DNA from: Phallusia mammillata
Lineage: Eukaryota; Chordata; Ascidiacea; Phlebobranchia; Ascidiidae
Direction: 5' to 3'
Length of the DNA: 64,000 nt
Assembly: GCA_003260075.1 (NCBI GenBank)
Contig: QLIY01000043.1
Coordinates: 53,250-117,249 of the forward strand
Each line of letters starts with the position of its first letter. Within the stretch, counting starts at the first letter, position 1. Made by a program: the position numbers and the translations under genes. The notes under the pieces are model-generated. The model was not told the origin of the DNA, did no database searches, and worked only from the letters and a program-made list of their open reading frames with translations. Below are positions 1 through 10,958 of the stretch, in pieces.

Positions 1-701
1 GAAAAAAAAATACGGACAAAAACAATATGTGTCCCCTTCAGGGAAGGGGACCCATAATAAGTTATAGTCATTGTTTCGGCCAAGGGGTCAGCCAAGGGCC
101 TAACACTGGTAGTCATGTCACGGAAAAAACGCAATACTGTTATAACGTGCAGTTGTGCGCATGCGTGGTAAAACATCCAACATACTTAACCGTTTTAACA
201 AATGACTCCATTGGTCTTCTGAAAAACCACATTTGACTTACTAGTTTAATCTAGCAGTCACGTATTATGATCATTTGGCGGAGGTTTAATTAAACGAGGA
301 ATTATAATGTCTGAGTGTTTTAAATTACTCTATACATACATGTGTATAAAAACGTATTTAATTTTTAGGTCGACTTATACGTATAGATTGCCATTGTTAG
401 GTGTTGTTTGTGCGCTAAACTGAATTCTGATTTAAAGGTTTTGGAACGAAACAACCCTGCACATGCACATTGCTCCTTTGCCAACATAAAATTTTGGCAT
501 TCCTGTTTTTACGACGCAGTAACACTGAGGCGTTGTTTTCACCAACTTGCAAATGCAATCTTTCCAAAACGAAGTCAAATGTTATAAAGCTATTGTTGCG
601 GTATTTTACGCAACAATATGAACTTTTGTTTAATCGTGAGTGGCCTTTTCTATGAATTTGGCAGACAACCAATAAAGCTACTTCTTGCTTTGACGCGAGG
701 T
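1..701. other. No gene recognised
   Basis: AT-rich sequence with short open frames on both strands around 415-672. None shows a domain, a convincing codon bias or paired splice signals. It could hold the 3' untranslated part of the minus-strand arrestin-domain gene, but no clear end is visible. Confidence 0.4.
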
Positions 702-709
702 GACGTAAC

Positions 710-873
710 CAGGGTTTTTTAAGGTTTGGTTTGGGTGACCGCTAAGTAGTTTTAAGAGACCGCAAGTGTTTCATTTCAATACCAAAAAATAGCCATATTT
801 GCTTAAACGAATATTTTGGGAAACCGCTGGAGAAATTTGAACGAGCCCCCAAAACACCTTAAAAAAACCACTG
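710..873. mobile_element. hAT-like miniature inverted-repeat element (MITE)
   Basis: The ends are inverted repeats: the left end reads CAGGGTTTTTTAAGGT and the right end, reverse-complemented, reads CAGTGGTTTTTTTAAGGT. Perfect 8-bp duplications gacgtaac flank it at 702-709 and 874-881. An 8-bp target duplication and CAG...CTG ends are typical of hAT transposons. There is no coding capacity, so it is a non-autonomous element. A related inverted copy lies at about 36448-36581. Confidence 0.8.
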
Positions 874-1426
874 GACGTAACACCTTACGTCATCACAAAA
901 ATCCCGAAACCAAACAATCTTACTCCAAACATTTGTTTGCGATGTTACAAGGGACAAATATCACAAAAGTTTAGCACGATCCTAAACTAGACAAAGCGTA
1001 CTGTGAAACTAATTGCGCACGCTTAATATCATGTAGTTCTTTGCACGCGATGGCTTGCAGGTTTATTTTGCAAGACAATTGAGAATTTTTTTGTTCAGTT
1101 TTGCCAATGTAAATTTTTGACACACTGTAATGTTAAGAGCTGAAAGCTAAAATAAAATATTTTGGATTATTTTCTTGTTTTGTATGTTGACAACGTTTCC
1201 TACATAGTGTACTTTTTTGAGCTTTCCATGAAACTGTTTAGTTTGCATAAAATTGTTCGCATATACTTTAACACATTTTTCTGTGCACCGTAAGTGTTTT
1301 TAAAAAAGGCAAACAAATGTTATGATATTTGAACATTGCGCAGCTATTTCTGGCTTGTTGATTGATTTAGTGCTATTGTGATGTATTTTTTCTTTCACCA
1401 AGCAAAATAAACTCAACTTAACAACA

Positions 1427-4306
1427 TTATTTGGTCACCCGTTTCAAGCATGTCATGGTTAAAGGCCACAATCTTATGTAAAGGAGAAACATTGTCTGCT
1501 TACCAGAAAAATCACTGGCTGGCATGTTGGTGGAACCTTCACCTTGTGTTTCATCATTGGAGCCCTGGTTAAGTGGAATGGTACCCACTTCCAAAAGCGC
1601 CCAAGTTTTGATTTTTTCGCTAAAAAGCGGAGTGTGACAAATAAGCTGCAAAAATAGTAAAACTACAATTCAATGTGACACATTGGTTATATAACTTCAA
1701 CTGAAATATATCATTGTTTGAAGTTTTAACCAAAATGGACTTTTATGACTTCAGGCTTTTGTCAAAAAACTTATTTAAGTTTTTCCAATACACATTCCCC
1801 AAAATGTTATCATACATGGTAAATAAAAATCCTAGGTCACATACTTTGGCAAGTATATCTATTTTATTTTTTATTATTATTTTGGTGACCTGTGGGTAAA
1901 TAATTGGGTCAACACGGGGCAAAATTTAGGAGGCCAACTTTAGAAACCTAACTATCCTGATTCCCAAGTATAAATTTAATAAAGTTTAAAGCACATTCTC
2001 TTTGCCACATTCGGAAAATATATTTATGGGACATAAAGAATACCAAAACAAAATAATTATGTGTTTTCCTAAAGTAAGGGAAGCCATACAAATACTGATT
2101 GAAACAATTTTGCTAAACTCTACAACATTGCAACCTCTGTTTCTAGGCAGCAAACACATCTTCTTTTTTTAAATCACCAAAGTCTTACCTCAACACAATA
2201 ATCCACATCTATGATTCTGCACAATCGCTCATGGGATGGGACCACGGCAGGAAGCTACAAATTAAACACTATTAAGCATAATCCACTTACAAAAAAATGA
2301 TTTTTTGAAAAACTGTGAAAAACTTACCTGAATTTTCTGTGGGTCGAATGTAATTGTACTTCTCTTTTTGCAATCTTTGGCAACACCGGCTCCTTTTGTC
2401 AAATTAACCCTGATAAATTTACTTTTGTAACCACTGGACAGTGTGATGAGTTGAACAATACTTAATTTGCAGTTACGAAGTTTTGAAGAGCTGAAACAAA
2501 CTACAAAGTTGTGAAAAGGTTCATTTTTTATTCAAAACCACCAAAAGCTGACCCATTTAGATTTAGCTATAAAGCTTCCAACAAAATGAATAACATTAGG
2601 CAGCAAAATAATATTTTTTTAAAACGAGTAACAATTTGTTTACAAACATACTTTTGGGTTATAAATACCAACAACAAATATTTAACTACTGTGAAACAAC
2701 AAAAAAAGGATCTACAAAGTTCACCCATTACGCAAATAACTTATTTTTGTTTAAGCCTAAAACTGATATACATAACAACACAGGTCAATCTAATCCAGGG
2801 GTTCTTAACCAGGGGTGCACGCACACCCAAGGGGTGTGAGAACTGTTCCTAGGGGGTGCGGGGATGCTGAATCATTAAGGTTGGTTAGGTCTATTCTATT
2901 TAGGCAATTACAGAAGGGGGAGCGAAAATTGGTTGGTGATTTGAAAGGGGGTGCGAAAATTGGTTGGTGATTTGAAAGGGGTGCAGCAAGGAAAAAAGGT
3001 TAAGAACCACTGATCTAACCTATCTTCATTTAGAACACAGATCGAAATCTTTAAAATACTTTACCTTCCATTTTTTATGGAAGCACTGACAGTTACAAAC
3101 TCCCCTGGAACAAAACCAGTTTTGTTTGCCCGAACCTCAAGCTCAATTAATCCACTGGTACAGCACCAGCAGCACAGAGTTTTTGAAGACTGACTAATTG
3201 CAGGTTCCTGTTCAAATAAAAGATTCATGCTGCAGCTGACAGACTTACATTACACAACTAATGTTTGAAAAAAAAACTACTACAGCAAACTTGGTTAAAC
3301 CGGATTCAGTTAATCTGAATCATCGCTAATTTTTGACAAAACTTGAGGTAGAAATTATTTATAATGTGATAAGTTATTATCTAATTAACGCCGGGTAATC
3401 TAGATCTTTGCCTAATCCTGACAAAATTGTTAGTCCAAACAGGTTTGGATTAACGGCAGTATATGGGAAACACCACCAATTCAAGGTATTTTTTTAATAT
3501 CTTTTAAGCAGTGCTTACTCCTGCCAATGGAAATTTGTTCAGGTCTACTTCTTCCAGCACGGTAAACATAAGTTGACTTCTTTTACTCTTAAGTGTTTGT
3601 TGTAGTCTTGCTTGAAGCCGATATCTAATGTAGCCAAGTTCCACTGCACAAAGTATATATGTTAAATTTAAAAATATATTTTTTAATTGAACCAAAGTTC
3701 AACTGCACAAAGTGAACATGTTTTGTTGAGTTTAAATAAAAACAATATGTACCAAAAAAAATTTTTAATTTAATTTTTGATTATTTTGGTTTAATTAAAA
3801 CAAAAAATAATGATACCTGGTGATTCAAAGGAAGATGGTAGTTGAAGTGGTAGTTGGAACTGAAAGGGGTAAAGATTTCTACCTGGTGAAATTTTTTGTC
3901 CCGCTAAAAATGTATAAAACAGTTTAACACTTTTTTACATTGAAGGTTTTCACATAAAAGTTACATTTCAACACAAAAAAATCACTCAAAAGTAAAAAAA
4001 AAACTATACTTGATTTCACGAGAGTATCTGTCTGGTTAAAAATTGGTTCCTTGCCAACATAGGTGGTCCTATTGTCTCCACTACCCTCTGACCACATTGT
4101 TTTTGCACTTCCTTTGTAGGTAATTTCAAGCTCTAAATTGAAAGCAGTGTTAGACCTCACTATACTTTTTTTATTCTTTATTATTTCAGATGCTAACTTT
4201 TGAAGTCGACAGGCTGTTTGCAATCAACAATGACATTCCCACTAATTACATCTCCTCCTTGGAACACCACTTTGCCACCAATTACTTCAATACTAAGATT
4301 CACCAT
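1427..4306 (-). CDS. Arrestin domain-containing (alpha-arrestin) protein
   Basis: Eight coding exons on the minus strand, joined in phase: 4306-4198, 4132-4010, 3903-3817, 3643-3519, 3207-3065, 2490-2328, 2254-2189, 1645-1427. All introns are GT/AG. They encode about 344 residues with an arrestin N-domain (about 5-140) and C-domain (about 165-297). Family hallmarks are LPSSFESP (about 99-106) followed by GYIRYRLQA, the cysteine cluster CCWCC (about 160-164) and LLEVGTIPL (about 289-297). Alpha-arrestins act as adaptors that bring ubiquitin ligases to membrane cargo. The start is the ATG at 4306, with a probable 5'-UTR intron at 4386-4315. The last exon either reads on to TAA at 1429-1427, or uses the donor at 1503 (G|GTAAGC) to join a further exon that I could not find. 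No PPxY motif is visible, although most ARRDC proteins carry one. Family assignment is firm; the C-terminus is uncertain. Confidence 0.85.
2796..3012. mobile_element. hAT-like MITE in an arrestin-gene intron
   Basis: Terminal inverted repeats CAGGGGTTCTTAACC (left) and GGTTAAGAACCACTG (right) are flanked by 8-bp duplications atctaatc and atctaacc, one mismatch apart. It lies in the intron between coding exons 5 and 6 of the arrestin-domain gene. Inside it, a 35-bp block ending in ggtgatttgaaaggggtgc is repeated in tandem. It encodes no protein. Confidence 0.8.
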
Positions 4307-4314
4307 TTTTTAAT

Positions 4315-4386
4315 CTATGGATATAATGCAACAAAAAGTATTTTTTCACTAACTTTAAACCAAACAGAAACAAATTTGAAACTTAC
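4315..4386 (-). other. Probable 5'-UTR intron of the arrestin-domain gene
   Basis: On the minus strand a GTAAGT donor starts at 4386 and a CATAG acceptor ends at 4315, nine bases before the start ATG at 4306. The stretch is short and AT-rich, like the other introns of this gene. The acceptor could equally receive a spliced leader, since trans-splicing is common in ascidians. Confidence 0.4.
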
Positions 4387-4467
4387 ATTTTTTTCTCAAT
4401 AAACTAACCTTGAAATTGTATCTCACTTCGTTTTTTGCGGTAACGTTAAGTCGTCTTTGTCGCAATT

Positions 4468-4560
4468 AAAATGAAAACTTCTGTTATGCCCATGCCTTTT
4501 AAATGAAAACTTCTGTCATGCCCATGCCTTTTAAATGAAAACTTCTGTCATGCCCATGCA
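4468..4560. repeat. Three tandem copies of a 32-33 bp repeat
   Basis: The unit, beginning aaatgaaaacttctgtcatg, starts at 4468, 4501 and 4533 with one substitution and one indel between copies. It lies just upstream of the arrestin-domain gene. Confidence 0.85.
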
Positions 4561-4640
4561 TTATGACGTATGTGGTGTTGGTTTTTTCCACAATCTCTGC
4601 ATGACATCCGAAAGTAATTAACGGAAAATGCTGTCATCAG

Positions 4641-4831
4641 ATGTTACTGCACGTTTAAGAGCAAGACCTACGTTGCGCATGACGGGTCATTCAGTTCTCT
4701 GACGTGTAATTTACGCCAAATGAAGAAGCCCCCGAAAGTGAGTTACAGGTTCGCAACCACATTCGTGACCAAAACATTGTGACGCAATTAGGGAAACTCC
4801 CTTCGACGAATTAAAATTGCGTGAGCCAATT
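4641..4831 (+). repeat. Dispersed direct repeat, copy 1
   Basis: This stretch, starting atgttactgcacgtttaaga, recurs at 6280-6480 in the same orientation with scattered substitutions. Both copies share gacgtgtaatttacgcc and accaaaacattgtgacg. No open frame is conserved between copies, so it looks non-coding. The origin (segmental duplication or transposon) is not clear. Confidence 0.75.
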
Positions 4832-4839
4832 TTTTTCAC

Positions 4840-6150
4840 ACAGAGTTGAGTTGAGTTTATGTCGCTTAGTACCAATTGTACCAAAACAATCACCAACCCG
4901 GAAGTAGCTGTGTCACGTTCAAATGTTACAGCGTTATGTGGCGGGAGCTAACCAAAGAGAGAATTCGACGGAAGTCTGACATTTGGCTTGTAGGCTATCC
5001 ATTAGGCCTACGTGTTCATTTTTTGTGATTCATATTCATATTCGTAAGTTTTTTTGCCTTTATTACTTTTCCTCAGTGTCCACACCACAAAACATAAACT
5101 CTTGTTTGTGTTACTTTATCATTTATTCTAAAATTCTACAAATATACAGATAGTCATATTTTAACACTTTGCCTGATTTTTTCCTGTTTTTCGCGGGGTT
5201 TCAATCCAAGACGCTCCCAGGGACGAATCCCGATCAGTGTACGGGTCAGGCGCGCCCGACCATTCAGCCAAGTTTCCTGCCAATGCGCAAAAATCCAACC
5301 CAGGAGACTTACGTACCCCATCTAGTGACGTTTGTTACGATGTATTTACTTTACACGCGGTTTAACTAGAAAAGATCGTATTTTTAAAATCATCATACGC
5401 CTGCAAAAAAATGGATCTACAACTTCTAACCTACATTTGTACTTGCTTAGTGTTTTTTGTAGCTTCATAAGTAAGCGTACGTACAGCCAGAATGCAACAC
5501 ATGTCGTTACAAAGATGACTCGTTGCCCCTTGCATGTTTTTTAAAATTAAATTTTAAAAAAAGGAGAATCCAACTGAACCGAAAAATAAAACACATTATT
5601 AAAAATAATTAAAGCATTACGTAGCCTACATTTTTCTAGTCTGATATTACTGAATTTTTGGTTACGTGCGATTAAGCTTAGGAATTAGGGTAAATTAGCT
5701 TTAAAATATAACAAACATTTAATTCCGTTTTAATTTAAAAACTGTAAATTCAAAAATTCCACTATACTTAACAACATTTCCAAAAGAAAGACACACAGTT
5801 TAGTGTCTTTTAACTGATTTAAAATTGTTAATAGAGGATTGTGTGCATTGTAGATAAAGTCCTGATCTAAGTCATTGCATGTCTTTTTAGTATTTATATG
5901 GTTATACGAACGTTAACTTGTTGTAGGTTTCAGCGCTTCAGAAAACCGTTTTAAATAAACAATTAACAACGCGGCAAATTCATTGTAGCCATAAGCATTA
6001 GTTTTGAACGCCTAAACCTTTTCGTTTAAAAAAAGTGAAAGACTATATTTGTTGTTTTTACTATATTTGATCTTCTAACAAAAGTTTTCACAAACCTGCC
6101 GGTTGTCAAATAAGGTTAACTTGTAGTTTGAAATACCAGAAAATCATGAC
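4840..6150. other. Intergenic, no gene recognised
   Basis: AT-rich DNA without convincing coding signal. Open frames at 5169-5544 lack domains and splice partners. From about 5840 on, weak similarity appears to the upstream region of the small gene at 10959 (shared gattgtgtgcattgta), suggesting an old copy of that region. Confidence 0.4.
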
Positions 6151-6263
6151 ATGGATTATTCTACCACTAGTACTACCACGCTTGCATTAGAAGGGTTTTC
6201 GTGTATCATAACTGATACAATAGCGGGTATAACTGTTCGCATGGCCAGAAACATTTCCTCAAT
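6151..6263 (+). pseudogene. Decayed copy of exon 1 of the small gene at 10959
   Basis: The stretch starting atggattattctaccac aligns with the first coding exon at 10959. Shared blocks include gatacaat, the cgc(a/g)tggcc(a/c) block and the ATG context. Several substitutions and indels change the protein, and no matching donor follows. It is immediately followed by copy 2 of the dispersed repeat (6280-6480). I read it as a relic of a duplicated gene. Confidence 0.5.
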
Positions 6264-6279
6264 TAGGATCAAGGATATG

Positions 6280-6480
6280 ATGTTACTGCACGTTTAAGAG
6301 CAAGACCTTAGTTGCGCATGACGAGTCATTCGGTTTTCTGACGTGTAATTTACGCCGAATCAAGAAGCCCCCTAAAGTTAGTTACATGTACGCAACCACT
6401 TACGTGACCAAAACATTGTGACGTATTCAGGGAAACTCCCTTCTATTAATTAAAAATGCCCAAGTCATTATTTTACACAT
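6280..6480 (+). repeat. Dispersed direct repeat, copy 2
   Basis: Partner of 4641-4831, same orientation, clearly diverged. It follows directly on the decayed exon copy at 6151-6263. Confidence 0.75.
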
Positions 6481-6899
6481 AACTTTAGCGTTTTGGTTTC
6501 GTTTAGTTTTTTGTGTGTAACGAAATCTTGTCATATATATGGAGCAGCCTGGGGTTTAATCCTGTGCAAAAAAATACACATTTCTTTGCCTGTAAAAATG
6601 TGACTGTTTTTTTTGCAACATACTTCAGACATTTCTACTTGTTTACTTTTCAAAAAATAAAATAAAATCCTGCCAAACAAACAATTAAAACAAACCTACA
6701 GTAATAAACGGGGCGTTCTATCACAATCCTATTTAGTCCGAGTATATTTCCATATCGGCTGCACTGAGGTTACATAATAATAACAACAATATAATCAACC
6801 TAAAAACCCAGTTCTTTAAGTTAAATTTAGTCCCTAACCTTATCCTAGTCTCACTGGTAATTCAAATAACTGCGCTCTTTACGCCATATATCAGTAGTT

Positions 6900-7480
6900 T
6901 GCAAAACTTAGGTTCTTGTGTTAGTAGCTCTACCACAAGATTCCTAAAACCAAGATAAAGAACTTGCGCATTGCCACGTGGCGTACTCGCCGGTGCATTC
7001 AGCCAATGGGAACTCGGAGCATATTTGCACGGCTGACTGCATATAACGCGCCTTGTCTGTCTGGACAAACATGTTTATCCCGTTTTCTGTGACTCAAAAA
7101 CCGTCCTGTCGCTGTAGTTTCTACGGGTGGGGTTTGCTTTGAACTGTAACAACGTTTAAAAATCAAGACTGATTAAAGTGCTGTATTTCTGGTTCTATGT
7201 TAGTCATCACGTTAGCATTCGTCCGATTAAACACAAGTTTAAGGGCCGCGCCATACAATTCGAACAAAAGAGTATTAGTTCTACCGAAAACTGTATCGTT
7301 CGGCTGTTAGCAAGATTCTGCATACACAAATACATTTGTTCTTGACCTAATGTACTTAGTGGAGGTAGCCGGTTACTTTCAAGGACCTATAATGTCGGAT
7401 ATGTTTTCTGAAAGGCATTAACATAGTCAGTCCGCGTTTGTTTCTAAACAACCTCAAATGCTAAAAGGTTTGGGAAATTG
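6900..7480 (+). repeat. Oldest of three diverged direct repeats
   Basis: It shares blocks with the two younger copies downstream: ttgcacggctgactgcatat, tcagccaatgggaactc, cacaaatacattt and atgtcggatatgttttctga. Order and orientation are the same. Divergence is much higher than between copies 2 and 3. Confidence 0.5.
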
Positions 7481-7677
7481 ATTGACTTTAAAAATAAACC
7501 ACATTCACTTTAACAAAAAATTAACGAAACCTTGTTAATAACATCCGTTATATATTTAACAGTAACAAATAGCCAATTAAGTCACTTCATGATTAAAGTG
7601 GCAAGGGGTTGCGATAGGGTGTGGTGTTTAAAGCTTTAGCTTCGGTGGTTTCCAGCTCCAACGTCGCCTTATCAAAT

Positions 7678-7678
<1 letters not shown>

Positions 7679-7734
<56 letters not shown>
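7679..7734. repeat. Poly(C) run, 56 bases
   Basis: Uninterrupted C. The sister repeat copy has about a dozen ordinary bases, including acgagcgcc, at this point (about 9214-9227). The run has therefore either been inserted or has overwritten sequence. Confidence 0.95.
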
Positions 7735-7736
<2 letters not shown>

Positions 7737-8286
7737 CGGCCGCGCCGGTGGTATAAACCAATAGGAGAACTGCTGCCTCTTTGCACGGTCGACTGCATAT
7801 GATGTAATGCTTTCGGCAAACAGGTTGTTCTCTTTTAGGGTAGGGTACAGCTGTATTTAAGTTTAGTTATTATGGATTGGCAAGGGATTGGTTAAGTCTA
7901 TTGCGGGTGTCTTAAACAAACAGCCGGACAAGAACTTGCGCCATGCCCAGATTGCGGCACAGCCAATGAGAGAATTGCTATTAAATTTCCACGCCCCGCT
8001 CTCTGCAAACATGGGGTTCTCATTCACTGGTGGTTGTAACAAAGTAAATAGTATTGTCAGATGTAGCGGTAGCTTTTCGACTGCGCCTAATAATTTAAAG
8101 GTAAGCGTTACATACACAAATACATATGTACTTGATGGATGTAGCTGGTTACTTTTGCTGGGCTTACTATGTCGGATACGCTTTCTGAAAAGCAATAACG
8201 TAACTTAGTCAGTCTACGCCGGTTTACGTGCGCTTTACTTTTATATTCGTTTCGGTTTTTAGAAAGTTGTCTTGGTTTGGTATAAC

Positions 8287-8287
<1 letters not shown>

Positions 8288-8341
<54 letters not shown>

Positions 8342-8365
8342 CGGGCCGTATGTTGCCCGCCCCTG
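8288..8365. mobile_element. Truncated hAT-like MITE with poly(C) in place of its left end
   Basis: Perfect 8-bp duplications gtataaca flank this segment at 8280-8287 and 8366-8373. The right end (gggccgtatgttgcccgcccctg) matches the CAGGGGNGGGCAAC family seen intact at 36825-37159. The left inverted repeat and interior are missing; a run of 53 C (8288-8340) starts exactly at the first base of the element. The sister repeat copy near 9755 has the empty site. Confidence 0.75.
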
Positions 8366-9184
8366 GTATAACAGATCGTTGTCTGTTAATTGCTGTTTGG
8401 CAAAATTGGTACTTTGTAGTTTTTGCCATTTTGTTCGAACCTAAAAAAGCAGCTGAAAGGCCTCAGTGGAGTAGCGCAAAAAAATACATGAGCTTTTGTG
8501 TGCTATATATTACTTGCCATGCCACTTTAGTGCGTCTCAATTGCAAATTATGTACAATCAAAGCATTTGAATATTACGTCCAGGGCATGCCAGCACATGT
8601 CAGAACACGCCGGTGCATGTCATGTATCAGTTGTTTACTATTGTTATTATCAAAGAGACTTCGCCGTCAGTATACCTATTTTATGACACGTATGTTGAAC
8701 CACTTGTTTAAAGTTTGTTTTAAGAGGTGGGTGACTTCAATTTAGTTCATTCCATCAGGTTTCATGATATTTGGGCCCCTTATCTTAACTACATTAGTTC
8801 TTTGTACTTTGGCTATTAAACGAACGTTTGTGGAATCATTACCAACTCGGCAAACAAACCTTAGCACTGCGACACTGCCTTGTTGCGGTTTTGGGTCCAT
8901 TACTCACACAGAAAAGTGGCGGTCAATGTAGTCAAAGCTTAAGGTATGTTTGGGTTGGAGAAATTGAAAGTAAAATCATTTCTTGAATCTATTGTAGTTC
9001 ATACAAACATAATCTATTGTCGTTCATCATCTGAGCATAAATGTGCAAACTGTATGGTTCCTATTTTAGTTTACAAATTAGAAAAAGGATAATGTTCCTT
9101 GCATAGATAAGTTGTTTTGTCAGGATAAAGTATCCACCTGTACATTTAGTAAGCTTATATCCACGAAATGGATGATGGCTTGGT

Positions 9185-9893
9185 GATTTCCGACTACATC
9201 GTCGCTTTATCAAACAACGAGCGCCTGACGGCCGCGCCGGTGGTCTAATTTAAACCAATAGGTGAACTGCTACCTCTTTGCACGGTCGACTGCATATGAT
9301 GTAATGTTTTCGGCAAACACGTTGTTCTCTTTCAAGGTAGGGCACCGCTGTATTCAAGTTTATAGTTATTATGGTATTGACAAGGGATTGGTTAATTCTA
9401 TTGTGGGTGTCTTAAACAAACAGCCGGACAAAAACTTGTGCCATTCCCAGATTGCGGCACAGCCAATAATTTCAACCAATGATAGAATTGCTATTAAATT
9501 TCCACGCCCCGTTCTCTGCGAACATAGAACCCTATGTTTTTTCACTGGTGGTTGTAACAAAGTAAATACTATTCCCAATAATTTTAAAGATAAGGGTTAC
9601 ATACACAAATACATCTGTGTAGCTGGTTACTTTTGCTGGGGTTATTATGTTAGATATGCTTTCTAAAATGCAATAACGTGAGGTAGTTAGTCTACGCTTG
9701 TTTTTGGTGTGGTTTTTAGTTTGATTTATTTCGGTTTTCAGAAAGCAGTTTTGTTATGATATAACAGATCGTTCTTTGCTAATTGTTGTGTTCGATTAAC
9801 AGCCAGGCGCTTTATGTCCTTTGACGGTAAATTATTTGTTTGGCATATTTCGTGCTGCTATACGATTTCGTTTCAACTTTAAGGCATAAACAA

Positions 9894-9934
<41 letters not shown>

Positions 9935-10760
9935 TTTTTTTTCAGAGTTTTTGTGTGCAACATCACTTGCCATTCAGTTTATTTTTGTGTGTGTCAATTA
10001 CAAATGATGTACAATTAACGCATTTGAATAGGTCCAGCGCATGTCACAGGGCATGCCAGCTCGCGCCGGCGAATGCCAGGTTTTGCCAGGTTTTGCCCGT
10101 AGACTCGTAACAGGTATTTGTTTTGTTTCATTTTATCCTAGGTGGGCGGGCAACGTTTGAATGGGTTATTATCACAATGACGACGCCCTACACGTCTGTT
10201 GATTTTTAAGATTTAGGAAGCGATTGACTTCGATTTAGTTTTACCTATCAGGTTTCTTCCTCAGGGAAACACAAGCGACCGAGACAGAATTAGAACCCAC
10301 ATCCCACAACCTACAGGTTGCCTGATAATGACGGTTAGCAACAATCGTTTAGGTCAAGTTGTATGAATAATTTGGGATTCTCATTTTAATTACCACAATT
10401 CGTTGTATTTTTGGCAATAAACGAACGTTTTAGGAATAATTCCGAAACCCAAAAGCAACCCTTCGCACTGACAAGCCGCCTTTGTGCGGTTTTGTGTCAA
10501 TTACTCAAGCAGAAAAACGGCGTCACGGTACGTAAACGCTCAAGGAACGTTTGGGACCAGAGACTTTAGAGAGAAAATTTATTTGTAAAACTTCGTCGTT
10601 TAAGTGTGCATAATCGAATAAGTAAACAGTATGGTTTCCTTTTTTTGTTTACAAATTAGAAAAAGGGTTGTGTGCATTGTATAAGTTAAATAAGTTGTTT
10701 TGTCCAGATAGGGGTTCCACCTATACACTTAGTAAGCTTATGTCCACGAAAAGGATAATG
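9185..10760 (+). repeat. Large direct repeat, copy 3
   Basis: Collinear with 7640-9175 (see that entry). It contains its own poly(C) run at 9896-9934 but lacks the MITE. It ends about 200 bp before the start codon of the small gene, so it may contain that gene's promoter. Confidence 0.8.
9896..9934. repeat. Poly(C) run, 39 bases
   Basis: Uninterrupted C followed by eight T. The corresponding part of the sister repeat copy (around 8440) has no such run. Confidence 0.95.
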
Positions 10761-10958
10761 GCTTGTTGTAAATACCAGCGTATCAGATAAACGTAGCAAT
10801 TAATACTGCGACAAATACATTGTATAGCGTTTCAGTTTGAACAACTAAACTTTATTTTTTTAGGTTTGCATGACAATAGGCGTTTTAATTATTGCCTTAT
10901 TCAGCATTTCAGCTGAAATATTTCCTGTGTCACCAATTTGCAACGGAAAATTCATCTT

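Larger units (their letters stand above)
7640..9175 (+). repeat. Large direct repeat, copy 2
   Basis: About 1.5 kb collinear with 9185-10760. Shared landmarks include ggccgcgccggtggt, ttgcacggtcgactgcatat, cttaaacaaacagccggaca, cactggtggttgtaacaaag and acttagtaagcttat. This copy is interrupted by a 56-base C run at 7679-7734 and by a truncated MITE with a 53-base C run at 8288-8365. Open frames in the two copies do not keep the same reading frame, so I take the unit as non-coding. Confidence 0.8.

Noticed and set aside
7628-8745. Poly-Gly and poly-Pro open frames through the C runs (also at 28440-28640 and 36729-37004)
   Set aside because: They exist only because a homopolymer has no stops; no conserved sequence on either side and no splice support.
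7888-9666. Shared peptide VLNKQPDKNL in frames of both large repeat copies
   Set aside because: The similarity is nucleotide-level; frames diverge through indels after about 20 residues, so a conserved protein is unlikely.
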